Assembly: GCA_033283165.1 (NCBI GenBank)
Contig: JAWMQL010000009.1
Span: forward strand, 124,001 to 188,000
DNA: 64,000 bases
Reading direction: 5' to 3'
From: JAWMQL01 sp033283165
GTDB lineage: Bacteria > Pseudomonadota > Gammaproteobacteria > Pseudomonadales > Halieaceae
This document shows positions 53,371 to 62,510 of this stretch, piece after piece. Position 1 is the stretch's first letter. The number at the start of each line of letters is the position of its first letter. Position numbers and translations under genes: made by a program. The notes under the pieces were generated by a model that saw only the letters and a list, made by a program, of their open reading frames with translations, had not been told where the DNA came from and did not search any database.

Positions 53371-55260
53371 ATGAATTTGACCTTTCCGGGTCTGTTGCTG
53401 GCCCTGCTGGCCCTGCCGGCCCTGGGGGCGCAGGACTACATGGAATCGCGCCAGCCCTGCCGTGAGCGCGATCCTCTGATGCGGCCTTTTTTTGGCGACC
53501 TGCACGTTCACACACGTTATTCACTGGACGCCAGTACCCAGTCGACCCGCACCACCCCCGACCAGGCCTACCGCTTCGCCCGCGGTGAGCGGGTAGGCAT
53601 CCAGCCCTGGCGTCCCGACGGCAGCGCCATGCGTTCCCTGCAACTGCGCCGGCCGCTGGACTTCGCCATGGTCTCCGACCACGCCGAACTGATCGGTGAA
53701 GTGCACATGTGCAACACGCCCACGGTGGAAGGCTACGATTCCTGGCAGTGTATGGTGTACCGCAACTGGCCGCGCGGGGCCTACTACCTGTTCAATTACT
53801 TCTCCTCGGTGCGCGCCTCGCATCTCGGCATGTGCGGCGAGGGTGGCCGGTTGTGCCTCGAGGCAGCCAGGGCACCCTGGCAGGAGATGCAGGTGGCGGC
53901 GGAGCAGCATTACGATCGCAGTGCTGACTGTCGCTTCACCAGCTTCGTGGGCTACGAGTGGACCGGGGTGGAGCCGGAGACGACCGGCAACCTGCACCGC
54001 AACGTGGTGTTCCGCAACGAGGTCGTCCCGGCGCTGCCGTTTTCCTACATCGATGGTCCCTCGGCGGACCAGCTGTGGCAGGCTCTGGACCGGGACTGCA
54101 ACCGATCCGGCAGTGCCTGCGGGGCGCTGGCCATCCCCCACAACTCCAATCTCTCCGCGGGTTTCATGTTCAGTGGCCGGGCGGAGGACGGCAGCGCGAT
54201 GACGGCGGAATACGCCAGATTGCGCCAGCGGATGGAGCCGGTGGCCGAAATCATGCAGCACAAGGGCGCCTCCGAATGCTATTTCAAGCAGGGTGTTACC
54301 CGCGATGAGTTGTGCGCCTTCGAACAGCAGCCCACGGACAACATCGGGGTAGGCGAGGGTACACCGCGACCGGACACCGGTTTCCTGCGGCCGGCACTCA
54401 GTGACGGCCTGGCTTTGCAGGATCAACTGGGCGTCAACCCCTACCGCCTCGGTTTTATCGCCAGTACCGACACCCACCTGGGAACGCCCGGCGCAGCGGA
54501 GGAGGATCGATTCCTGGGCCACGGCGGAGCGGGTATGCCGGCGGGGGAGGACGTACCGCCCGGCCTGCCGGATAAACTGGAATACAATCCCGGCGGCCTG
54601 GCGGTCGTGTGGGCGGAGGAGAACAACCGGACGGCGCTGTTTCGCGCGCTGCAGCGGCGCGAGACCTACGGTACCAGCGGGCCGCGTATCGTCAGCCGCT
54701 TCTTCGCCGGTTGGGAGTACCCTGAGGATCTGTGTGCGGCACCGGACGCCATTGCCCGGGCCTACGATGGCGGCGTGCCCATGGGGGGGCAGCTGGTCGC
54801 GCGACCCGCGGGTAGTCCCAGGTTCCTGGTCATGGCCAGCCAGGACCCCGGTACCCCGGACGCACCCGGGTTGCCCCTGCAGCGGCTGCAACTGGTCAAG
54901 GGCTGGGTGGACGAACACGGCCAGTCGATGGAGCGGGTGGTGGATATTGCCGGATCGGCGGACAATGGTGCGAGAGTGGATACCGCCACCTGCGAGACCA
55001 GCGGTAATGGCTTTGCAAGTATGTGCAAGGTATGGGTCGACGAGGATTATCGGCCCGACCAGCGGGCCTGGTATTACTCCCGCGTGGTGGAAAACCCGAG
55101 TTGCCGCTGGAGCCAGCGGATTTGCATCGCCCGGGGCGTGGACTGCGCCAATCCCGCGACCATCGGCGAGGGGCTGGAGGGGTGCTGCGCTCCCGAGCAC
55201 CGGCCGGTGGTGCAGGAGCGCGCCTGGTCTTCACCGATCTGGATCGAGCCGGCGACTTGA
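53371..55260 (+). CDS. DUF3604 family exported protein (PHP-like metal-dependent fold)
   Basis: 629 residues with an N-terminal signal peptide (LLLALLALPALGA, about 5-19). Family signature FFGDLHVHTRYSLDAS (HxH metal site), DFAMVSDHAELIG, FVGYEWTG, SSNLSAGFMFSG (around IPHNSNLSAG) and IASTDTHLGTPGA, a metal-binding PHP-like layout. DUF3604 proteins are common in marine bacteria and have no proven activity that I can name; phosphoesterase or hydrolase activity on lipids is only speculation. It lies 30 bp after the SDR stop with only a 30-bp gap, so cotranscription is possible. Confidence 0.85.
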   Translation: MNLTFPGLLLALLALPALGAQDYMESRQPCRERDPLMRPFFGDLHVHTRYSLDASTQSTRTTPDQAYRFARGERVGIQPWRPDGSAMRSLQLRRPLDFAMVSDHAELIGEVHMCNTPTVEGYDSWQCMVYRNWPRGAYYLFNYFSSVRASHLGMCGEGGRLCLEAARAPWQEMQVAAEQHYDRSADCRFTSFVGYEWTGVEPETTGNLHRNVVFRNEVVPALPFSYIDGPSADQLWQALDRDCNRSGSACGALAIPHNSNLSAGFMFSGRAEDGSAMTAEYARLRQRMEPVAEIMQHKGASECYFKQGVTRDELCAFEQQPTDNIGVGEGTPRPDTGFLRPALSDGLALQDQLGVNPYRLGFIASTDTHLGTPGAAEEDRFLGHGGAGMPAGEDVPPGLPDKLEYNPGGLAVVWAEENNRTALFRALQRRETYGTSGPRIVSRFFAGWEYPEDLCAAPDAIARAYDGGVPMGGQLVARPAGSPRFLVMASQDPGTPDAPGLPLQRLQLVKGWVDEHGQSMERVVDIAGSADNGARVDTATCETSGNGFASMCKVWVDEDYRPDQRAWYYSRVVENPSCRWSQRICIARGVDCANPATIGEGLEGCCAPEHRPVVQERAWSSPIWIEPAT

Positions 55261-55385
55261 GCGTGTTGGCTGATCAGCCCTGAAGACGTCTGACCCGATC
55301 CCCGGGCCCGGTACAGCGACCTTGTGATGGCCGGTCTCTTACGCGTATCCTTCCCCTTTATAACGACTACAAGACCCGCCGCTGC

Positions 55386-57110
55386 ATGATCGACCAGATA
55401 ATTATTTCCTGCCTGTTCCTGGGCTTGCTGGCGAGCCTTATCTTTACGGATTGGCCGCCGGTCTGGGTGTTCTGCGGCAGCATGCTGACGGCCTACCTGG
55501 TGGGCCTGGTAGACACGGCGGAAGTCCTGGCCAAGAGCTCCAACACGGGGCTGATTACCCTGGTGCTGCTGATCCTGGTCTCGGTGGGACTGGAAAAGCT
55601 GCACTGGCTCAACCGGTTGTCGGGAAAACTGGTCAACCAGCACTACGGCATCAGCCTGTTCCGCCTGGGCGCGGTGACCGCGCTGTTCTCGGCCTTCGTC
55701 AACAATACTGCGGTGGTGGCGACACTGGCCCATACCGTGCGCAGCAATCGCTACCACCATGCCTCGCGGCTGTTGCTGCCCCTGTCCTATGCCGCCATCC
55801 TCGGGGGCACCATGACCCTGATCGGTACCTCCACCAACCTGATCGTGTCCAGCTTCCTCGAGGACGCCACCGGGGCGGGACTGGCGTTCTTCGATTTCTT
55901 CCAGATCGGTGCCAGCGCGACCGTGCTGGGCCTGCTGGTCATGTTTCTCAGCTCGCGCCTGCTGCCGGCCAACGGCATGGAGCAGATCGATATCAACGAG
56001 TACCTGATCGAGGCCGAAGTGCTGCCGGAGTCGGAGTTGGCGGGCAAGACCATCGCCCAGAACAAGCTGCGTGACCTGGAGGACCTGTTCCTGGTGGAGA
56101 TCGTGCGGGACGAGCACCTGATTTCGCCGGTAGCGCCGCACGAGTATATCGAGCCTGGCGACAAGCTGATTTTTTCCGGCGATATCAAACGCCTGGCTGA
56201 CCTGGAGAGCATCCGCGGCCTGCAACTGTTCGCAGTGGAAGAGGGCCTGCTGCGGGAGAACCTGACCGAGGTGATCGTCATGCCCAATGCGGCAATCGAG
56301 GGCAAGACGGTCAAGGAAAGTGGCTTCCGCTCCATGTTTGACGCCGCCGTGGTCGGCATGCGGCGCGGCGGCAAGCGCCTGTCGGGCAAGCTGGGTAACA
56401 TCACCATACAGGCCGGCGACAGCATGATGCTGGCGGTGGGACCGGATTTCAACGATCGCAAGAACCTCGACAAGAATTTCGTGGTAGTGGATGACTCGGT
56501 GGACGCGGGCCAGGTGACGCCGCTCCAGAATCTCGTCATACCCCTGGCCCTGCTGGCGGTGGTGGTGGCTGCCTCGTTGAATGTCCTGCCGCTGGTGAAA
56601 GGGCTGGCACTGTTGTTGGCGGCGTTGCTCGTGATGGGCGTGGTGCGCGGTTCAGAACTCCGCCGCCGCTTTCCCTTCGAGGTCTGGCTCATCATCGCCT
56701 CCGCGCTCACCCTGTCCCAGGCCCTGAACAATTCCGGCCTGACCGCGGTCCTGGCCAACTTCCTGCACGAGAACCTGGCGGCCTGGGGCCCCCACGCGGC
56801 CCTGGTCGGCATCTACCTGGGCACCCTGCTGCTGACCGAGCTGATGACGAACAACGCGGCGGCTGCGCTGGCCTTCCCGATCGCCTATGGCCTGGCCGGC
56901 AGTTTCGGCCTGGACCCGATGCCGTTCGTGCTCGCCGTGGCGTTTGGCGCCAGTGCCAGTTTCCTGACACCCTATGGCTACACCACCAACCTGATGGTGC
57001 AGAACCTGGGAGGCTATCAGTTGCGGGACTATTTCCGCGCCGGGCTGCCACTGTCCGTGACTTACTCCGTGGTGGTCCTGTACCTGCTGCCCCGCGTATA
57101 CCCCTTTTAG
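55386..57110 (+). CDS. DASS-family (SLC13) permease with two RCK_C domains
   Basis: 574-residue membrane protein. An N-terminal set of helices includes GGTMTLIGTSTNLIVSSFLED (SNT signature), a cytoplasmic part with two TrkA-C/RCK_C-like domains (about 205-285, LEDLFLVEIVRDEHLISPV, and about 290-365, EVIVMPNAAIEGKTVKESGF), then a second membrane half with LTELMTNNAAAALAFPI and SFLTPYGYTTNLMVQNLGGY. This is the arrangement of divalent anion or sulfate-type sodium symporters of the CitMHS/DASS clan. The substrate is unknown; dicarboxylate, sulfate or related anions are plausible. ATG 55386 is used; its frame is long and internally consistent. Confidence 0.9.
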   Translation: MIDQIIISCLFLGLLASLIFTDWPPVWVFCGSMLTAYLVGLVDTAEVLAKSSNTGLITLVLLILVSVGLEKLHWLNRLSGKLVNQHYGISLFRLGAVTALFSAFVNNTAVVATLAHTVRSNRYHHASRLLLPLSYAAILGGTMTLIGTSTNLIVSSFLEDATGAGLAFFDFFQIGASATVLGLLVMFLSSRLLPANGMEQIDINEYLIEAEVLPESELAGKTIAQNKLRDLEDLFLVEIVRDEHLISPVAPHEYIEPGDKLIFSGDIKRLADLESIRGLQLFAVEEGLLRENLTEVIVMPNAAIEGKTVKESGFRSMFDAAVVGMRRGGKRLSGKLGNITIQAGDSMMLAVGPDFNDRKNLDKNFVVVDDSVDAGQVTPLQNLVIPLALLAVVVAASLNVLPLVKGLALLLAALLVMGVVRGSELRRRFPFEVWLIIASALTLSQALNNSGLTAVLANFLHENLAAWGPHAALVGIYLGTLLLTELMTNNAAAALAFPIAYGLAGSFGLDPMPFVLAVAFGASASFLTPYGYTTNLMVQNLGGYQLRDYFRAGLPLSVTYSVVVLYLLPRVYPF

Positions 57111-57132
57111 CCCGGTTCCGATTATCCGGGCT
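57109..57132. promoter_or_regulatory. Hairpin at the permease stop codon
   Basis: AGCCCGG (57109-57115) and CCGGGCT (57126-57132) are perfectly complementary around a 10-nt loop and overlap the TAG stop of the permease gene. No T-run follows, so it is at best a weak terminator; it may instead stabilise the 3' end of the message. No other site supports it. Confidence 0.35.
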
Positions 57133-57186
57133 TGGCTATACTGCAAATCAACAAATAACAATCTGGAACGAATTGAGGATAAGTCC

Positions 57187-58743
57187 ATGATTTCCATGCC
57201 CGCCATGCTTGAACGCGCCGCCCGCCTGAATCCCGACGGCAACTGTACGCGCTGTGGTGGCCGCGCCCGCAGCTGGAGTGAGGTTCAGGGTCGGGTCGCC
57301 CGGCTGGCGGCGGCGCTGCAGGCCACCGGCCTGGAACCCGGGGAGCGCGTGGCCATCCTGAGCCTGAACAGCGACCGCTACCTCGAGACCACCTTCGCCG
57401 TCGGTTGGGCGGGGTACTGCGTGGTGCCGCTGAACACCCGCTGGGCGCTGCCGGAGAACGAATACGCCCTGAACGACTCCGGTTCCCGGATACTGCTGTT
57501 CGATGACGCCTTTGCCGGGCAGGCGAGCGACCTGCTGCGCCAGGTCGAGTCGCTGGACACCGGTGTGTACATGGGCGATGGCGAGGCGCCGGAGGGATCC
57601 CTGGACTACGAAGCGCTGATTGCCGATAGCGAGGCGGTTCCCGCCTCAGACCGGGGGGACGGCGACATGGCGGGTATTTTCTACACCGGCGGCACCACCG
57701 GTTTCCCCAAGGGCGTCATGCAATCGCACCACGCGCTGTGGGCCAGTGCCCTGGGAGGCTTGCCCGCCTTCAACATGACCCGGGATGCCACCTACCTGCA
57801 CGTCGCGCCCATGTTCCATATGGCCGACTTTGCCGGCTCCATGGGCACCACCCTGATGGCGGCCAGTCATACCATGCTGCCGGGCTTCGAGCCCGGTGAG
57901 GTGCTGCGGACCCTGGGCGAGCAGGGCATCACCCACGTTCTGCTGGTGCCGGCTATGATCAAGATGCTGCTCAACCATCCCGACGCGGACCTGGCGGAGA
58001 GCGCGCCGCTGCAGCAGATCTTGTACGGCGCCTCGCCCATGCCCGCGGCGACGCTGCTGGAGTGCCAGCGACGCTGGCCCAGCGTCGATCTGGTACAGGC
58101 CTATGGCCAGACTGAACTCGCGCCGATCGCCACCATGTTGTCCGCGGCCGATCACCGCGTGGGGGGCGAACGGCTCAAGTCCGCGGGTCGGCCCACTGCG
58201 ATCAATGACATCCGCATTGTCGGCGTCGACGGCGAGGACCTGCCCCGCGGCCAGTCGGGAGAGATCGCAGTGCGCGGCCCGCACACGATGATAGGGTACT
58301 GGAACAAACCGGCGGAGACCGATAATACCCTGGTGGACGGCTGGGTGTTCACCGGCGACGCGGGCTACTTCGACGAGGATGGTTTTCTGTACATTGTCGA
58401 CCGGGTCAAGGACATGGTGGTCACCGGTGGCGAAAACGTTTTTACCACCGAGGTAGAGAATGCGCTGATCAGCCACGAGGCGGTACAGGACGTGGCGGTG
58501 ATCGGCATACCGCACGAGGAATGGGGTGAGGCGGTCCACGCGATCGTCATCTTTCACGCCGGGCAGTCCGCGACGGAGCAGGAACTGAACGATCACTGCC
58601 GGCAGCGCATCGCCGGTTACAAGCTGCCCAAGGGCTACACCTTCCGCGAGGAGCCCCTGCCCCTGTCCGGCGCTGGCAAGGTGCTGAAAACCGAGTTGCG
58701 CAAGCCGTTCTGGGAGGGCCGCGATCGCCAGGTAGCCGGGTAG
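57187..58743 (+). CDS. Acyl-CoA synthetase (AMP-binding, FadD3/long-chain type)
   Basis: 518 residues that activate a carboxylic acid to its CoA thioester through an acyl-AMP. AMP-binding P-loop FYTGGTTGFPKG, YGASPMPA, AYGQTELAPIATML, TGDAGYFDEDGFLYIVDRVKDMVV and the C-terminal Lys in GAGKVLKTELRKPFW are intact, plus VVPLNTRWALPENEYALNDSG near the N terminus. Comparable to the fatty-acid and steroid-side-chain ligases of degradation pathways; the substrate is not predictable. Start ATG 57187 behind GAGGATAA; the ATG at 57196 is an alternative. It lies 76 bp after the permease gene and converges with a GST gene to the right. Confidence 0.92.
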   Translation: MISMPAMLERAARLNPDGNCTRCGGRARSWSEVQGRVARLAAALQATGLEPGERVAILSLNSDRYLETTFAVGWAGYCVVPLNTRWALPENEYALNDSGSRILLFDDAFAGQASDLLRQVESLDTGVYMGDGEAPEGSLDYEALIADSEAVPASDRGDGDMAGIFYTGGTTGFPKGVMQSHHALWASALGGLPAFNMTRDATYLHVAPMFHMADFAGSMGTTLMAASHTMLPGFEPGEVLRTLGEQGITHVLLVPAMIKMLLNHPDADLAESAPLQQILYGASPMPAATLLECQRRWPSVDLVQAYGQTELAPIATMLSAADHRVGGERLKSAGRPTAINDIRIVGVDGEDLPRGQSGEIAVRGPHTMIGYWNKPAETDNTLVDGWVFTGDAGYFDEDGFLYIVDRVKDMVVTGGENVFTTEVENALISHEAVQDVAVIGIPHEEWGEAVHAIVIFHAGQSATEQELNDHCRQRIAGYKLPKGYTFREEPLPLSGAGKVLKTELRKPFWEGRDRQVAG

Positions 58744-58759
58744 CCCTGCGCCGCGTCCT

Positions 58760-59494
58760 TCAGAGCAGGCCGTCCGGCGGCGCCGGTCGCGCGCGCTGCT
58801 CGTAGAGAATGGCCTTTGCTCGATCGAGATCTTCCTGGCTGAGCTGGGAATAATCCTGCACCCAGTCCGATCCCACCGCCATGCCCCGCTGCAGGGCGGG
58901 TCGCGCGGCCAGCTCGCTCAGCCACCGCGCCACGTAGGGAAATTCCCCGATGTCCTGGCCATAGTTTTCCCAGGGCGCGGCCCAGGGGTAGCAGGCCATG
59001 TCCGCAATGGTGTACTCGTCGCCGGCCAGGTAGCGGCGATCGTACAGGCGGTTGTTGAGGACGCCGAAGATCCGGTTCACCTCGTTGTCGAACCGTCGCA
59101 GGGCGTAGCTCTGGTCTCCCTCGCTGTCTTTCAGGCGGCGAAAATGCCCCAGTTCACCGGTCTTGGGCCCCTGGTTGGCCATCTGCCACATGATCCACTG
59201 GTATACCTCGTATTTGCCCGCCAGGTCGGTGGGGCAGAACCTGCCACTCAGTTCCGCGATGTACATCATGCAGGCGCCCGACTCGAACACCGAGATAGCC
59301 TCTCCGCCGCCAGGGGGATTCCGGTCGACGATGGCGGGCATGCGGTTGTTGGGACTGATCCGGATAAACTCCTCGGAGAACTGTTCCCCGGTGCCGATGC
59401 TGCAGGGCACGATCTCGTACTCCAGCCCGCACTCCTCCAGGGCGATGGTGACTTTCTTGCCGTTGGGGGTGGGCCAGTAATGGACTTCGATCAT
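58760..59494 (-). CDS. Glutathione S-transferase (YghU/Nu-like)
   Basis: 244 residues with a thioredoxin-like N-terminal domain (about 1-85, VHYWPTPNGKKVTIALEECGLEYEI; Thr-Pro-Asn in the usual catalytic position of Nu-class enzymes) and NRMPAIVD with VFESGACMMYIAEL, then the all-helical C-terminal domain with YEVYQWIMWQMANQGPKTGELG. Nu-class proteins (YghU, YfcG) reduce disulfides with glutathione. The start (ATG 59494) overlaps the end of the PQQ dehydrogenase by 4 nt; cotranscribed downstream of it. Glutathione also feeds the formaldehyde pathway at 24-31 kb, but there is no direct link. Confidence 0.9.
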   Translation of the reverse strand: MIEVHYWPTPNGKKVTIALEECGLEYEIVPCSIGTGEQFSEEFIRISPNNRMPAIVDRNPPGGGEAISVFESGACMMYIAELSGRFCPTDLAGKYEVYQWIMWQMANQGPKTGELGHFRRLKDSEGDQSYALRRFDNEVNRIFGVLNNRLYDRRYLAGDEYTIADMACYPWAAPWENYGQDIGEFPYVARWLSELAARPALQRGMAVGSDWVQDYSQLSQEDLDRAKAILYEQRARPAPPDGLL

Positions 59495-61656
59495 GAATCC
59501 TCCGGGGTTTCCAGGCTGAAGGCGAGGTAGTGGTCACCGCTGGGTGTACCGAGCTTGCCGCCGCTGCAGGTGATCACTATATACTGCCTGCCCCGGTGCA
59601 GGTAAGTGGCGGGGGTGGCATAGCCTGCCGCGGGCAGGGGATACTGCCACAGCAGGCTGCCGTCGTCCTTGTCGAATATGCGCAGCATGCCGTCGGAACT
59701 GGCCGCGATTATCAGCAGGCCGCCTGCCGTGACCACCGGACCGCCGAAATTACGGGTGCCCGTGGGCGGCACGCCCTCCGCCGTGAGCTCGGCATATTCG
59801 CCCAGGGGCACCTGCCAGCGGCGCTTGCCGTCGGCCAGGCTGATGGCGGTCAGCGTGCCCCACGGTGGTTTCACCGCAGGGTAGAAACGGTCGTCGACAA
59901 AATCGTTATAGCCCGCAAACACGTAGGCCGTCTCGGTGTCGCCATCCCCGGAGGTCGATGCCGCGCTGCTCAACTCGCCGCTGCTCAGGGCGAACAGGTA
60001 GTCCACCACGGCCTGCCGTTCGTGGTCGGGGAGGTGCTTGAAGGGCATCATGCGGCCCTTGCCCTCGCTGACGGTGATCGCCGCACGCCGCTTGTCCAGC
60101 CGCTTCTCCAGGCCCGCCAGGGGTGGTGCGTAGGGGTAGAAGCCCTGTAATTCCAGCCCGTGACACCCGCTGCACTGTTTGCGATAAACGAACTCACCCA
60201 GCCCCATGCTGTTGCCCCGGTCGACCTCCATCGCCTCCAGGTGGATGATGTGTGGCGCCTCCATGGCGTTGATGTAGTACAGGTTGGTGGTGGGGTCGAA
60301 GGCGCCGCCGCCCCAGTTGGCACCACCGTAAAAGCCCGGGAAGAGAATGGTTTTCTGCAGCCCGACCGGACGCATGTAGGCAAAGTCCCGGGCTGCATCG
60401 TATTGTGCCTGCAATTGCCGGTTCACCTCCGGGGAAATGTCACTGAGGTCTTCCCTGCGCAGGGCCTGCCGGGTAAAAGGCTCCGGCAGGGTTACCCGGG
60501 GCTGGGTGGGGTAAGCCTGTTCACCGGGCACCGTAGATGCCGGAACCGGCACCTCCTCTATCGGAAAAATCGGCTCACCGCTGTCGCGGTCCAGCAGGTA
60601 CAGCACACCCTGTTTGGAGGCCTGGGCCAGTATGTCGCGTTGCCGGCCATCGAGCGTGACCGTGCCCAGCGTGGGAGCGGAACTCAGGTCCCGGTCCCAG
60701 AGGTCATGATGCACGACCTGGTAGTGCCAGAGACGCTTGCCCGTGCGCGCCTCCAGGGCAATGATACTGTTGCCGAACAGGTTCGCGCCGTGGCGTCCGG
60801 AACCGTCGAAATCCGGGGTAGGTGAACCGGTGGGCACGTACACCACGGCTCGCTCCGGGTCCAGGCTCATGCCGGCCCAGGCATTGGCGCCACCGGCGGT
60901 CCGCCAGGCGCCCTCCGGCCAGCTATCGTGACCAAATTCACCGGGATGGGGAATGGTGTGGAACTGCCAGACCAGCGCACCGCTCTGCACGTCATAGGCG
61001 CGAATGTCGCCTGGGGCGGCGCCGGCCGTTTCCGTTACTGCCGAGCCCATGATGATCAGGTTCTCGAACACCACCCCGGGGGAGGGCGCGTTGATACTGA
61101 CGGTGTCCGGATCGCGACCCAGGCCGCGGCGCAGGTCAACCCTGCCGCGCTCACCGAAGGACGTGATGAGCTTTCCGCTGATGGCGTCCAGGGCCATCAG
61201 GTAGTGACCGCTCGTGAACAGGATGCGGCTGCCGGATTCGCCGCGCCAGAAGCTCAGGCCGCGCATATTGGACATTCCGACGTGCTCCAGCGGCGGGTCG
61301 TAACGCCACAGTTCCCGGCCCGTTCCGGCGTCCAGGGCGAATACGTTATACAGTGGATTGCGACCGTACAGGATGCCGTCAACCACGATTGGATTCACCT
61401 GCAGTTCGGAACTGGCGGGCAACCGGGCCCCGGCCGCGCTGGCATAGACCCAGGCTGGCTGCAGCCGTGACAGGTTGTCGCGATTGATCTGGTCCAGGCT
61501 GGAATAGTGGCTGTTGCCGGGGTCGCCGCCGTAGCTCTGCCAGCCGAGGTAATCCTGGCCGTCCACGAGGGGCGACAGAAGCGTGAGTACCGCGGCGCAG
61601 ACGGACAGCAGGCCGCGGATTGTGCGGGTTCTGTGCAACTCAGCGCACCGCGCCAC
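59491..61656 (-). CDS. PQQ-dependent dehydrogenase with an inserted cytochrome c domain
   Basis: 721 residues, periplasmic by signal peptide (LLSVCAAVLTLLSPLVDG, about 16-33). Beta-propeller strands recur as GNSHYSSLDQINRDNLSRLQPAWVY, QVNPIVVDGILYGRNPLYNVFALDAGTGRELWRY, SGKLITSFG, NSIIALEARTGKRLWHYQVVHHDLWDRD and others. Within the propeller, about 485-565, is a c-type cytochrome: CSGCHG (Cys495, Cys498, His499) with Met ligand near 536-537 (GRMMPF); the propeller then resumes (YVFAGYNDFVDDRFYPA ... SLLWQYPLP). This insertion suggests internal electron transfer from PQQ to heme. The N-terminus overlaps the SDR end by 17 nt. No PQQ synthesis genes are in the window. Confidence 0.9.
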   Translation of the reverse strand: MARCAELHRTRTIRGLLSVCAAVLTLLSPLVDGQDYLGWQSYGGDPGNSHYSSLDQINRDNLSRLQPAWVYASAAGARLPASSELQVNPIVVDGILYGRNPLYNVFALDAGTGRELWRYDPPLEHVGMSNMRGLSFWRGESGSRILFTSGHYLMALDAISGKLITSFGERGRVDLRRGLGRDPDTVSINAPSPGVVFENLIIMGSAVTETAGAAPGDIRAYDVQSGALVWQFHTIPHPGEFGHDSWPEGAWRTAGGANAWAGMSLDPERAVVYVPTGSPTPDFDGSGRHGANLFGNSIIALEARTGKRLWHYQVVHHDLWDRDLSSAPTLGTVTLDGRQRDILAQASKQGVLYLLDRDSGEPIFPIEEVPVPASTVPGEQAYPTQPRVTLPEPFTRQALRREDLSDISPEVNRQLQAQYDAARDFAYMRPVGLQKTILFPGFYGGANWGGGAFDPTTNLYYINAMEAPHIIHLEAMEVDRGNSMGLGEFVYRKQCSGCHGLELQGFYPYAPPLAGLEKRLDKRRAAITVSEGKGRMMPFKHLPDHERQAVVDYLFALSSGELSSAASTSGDGDTETAYVFAGYNDFVDDRFYPAVKPPWGTLTAISLADGKRRWQVPLGEYAELTAEGVPPTGTRNFGGPVVTAGGLLIIAASSDGMLRIFDKDDGSLLWQYPLPAAGYATPATYLHRGRQYIVITCSGGKLGTPSGDHYLAFSLETPEDS

Positions 61657-62395
61657 CGCCGTCCACCGACAGCAGCTGTCCGGTGATGAAAGAGGCCCGG
61701 TCGCTGCTCAGGAACACCACCGCCTGGGCGATTTCGTCGGGCTCGCCCAGGCGGTCCATTACCGCGCTTTTTTTCAGCGACTCGGCCTTGTCCGGCTGCT
61801 CCTCGAAATAGCGCTCCAGGCCCGGGGTGCGAATCACCCCGGGGGACACCGCGTTGATGCGGATGCCCTGCTTGCCGTACTCGGCGGCGGAACTGCGGGT
61901 CAGGGTGTTTACCGCGCCCTTGGCTGCGGCGTAGGCGCTGTTGAAAGCCTGCCCGCGCAGCGAGGCATTGGAGGAAATGTTGACGATGGCGCCGCCGTTC
62001 TCCAGCATCGCGGCGATTTCGTATTTCATGCACAACCAGGTATTGGTCAGGCACAGCTCCAGGGTCTGGTCGAATATTTCCCGGGAATACTCGTGAATGG
62101 GTCCCGAACCGCGACTCACCGCGGCGCTGTTACAGGCGATGTCCAGCCTGCCGAAGTGCGCCACTGCGGAGTGGACCATCTCCCGTACCGAGTCTTCCTG
62201 GCTCACGTCGCCGTACACGAACTGTGCTTCGCCCCCGTTCTCGCGAATCAGTTCCGCGGTCTCTGCCCCGGAGGCCTCGTTGAAGTCGGCCACGATCACG
62301 CGGGCGCCCTCGCGCGCATAGGCCAGGGCGATAGCGCGGCCAATGCCCTGGCCGGCGCCGGTGACCAGGCCGGTCTTGTCTGCAAGTAGTGACAT
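61640..62395 (-). CDS. Short-chain dehydrogenase/reductase
   Basis: 251 residues from ATG 62395; a 32-residue longer reading to 62491 overlaps the divergent regulator leader and is rejected. TGAGQGIGRAIA (about 12-23), VADFNEASGAE, CNSAAVSRGSG instead of NNAG, catalytic SSNASLRGQAFNSAYAAAKGAVNTL (Ser, Tyr, Lys), and INAVSPGVIRTPGLERY. Classical NAD(P)-dependent SDR. It is the first gene of the SDR-PQQ-GST leftward group and diverges from the AraC regulator with 115 bp between the starts, so the regulator probably controls this operon. Confidence 0.9.
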   Translation of the reverse strand: MSLLADKTGLVTGAGQGIGRAIALAYAREGARVIVADFNEASGAETAELIRENGGEAQFVYGDVSQEDSVREMVHSAVAHFGRLDIACNSAAVSRGSGPIHEYSREIFDQTLELCLTNTWLCMKYEIAAMLENGGAIVNISSNASLRGQAFNSAYAAAKGAVNTLTRSSAAEYGKQGIRINAVSPGVIRTPGLERYFEEQPDKAESLKKSAVMDRLGEPDEIAQAVVFLSSDRASFITGQLLSVDGGGAVR

Positions 62396-62510
62396 GTCAG
62401 CTCCCCAATCAGCGCTGTATCGAATCAAAGCACCTATGATAGTCTCCGTCCATGGTACAGAAAGAACAGCACGTGCCGGATTTGTTGACAATATACATCG
62501 CGTTGTCCCG

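Noticed and set aside
62485..62490. TTGACA as a -35 box upstream of the AraC gene
   Set aside because: Only 20 bp remain to the start codon, too few for a -10 box with the proper spacing and a transcription start.
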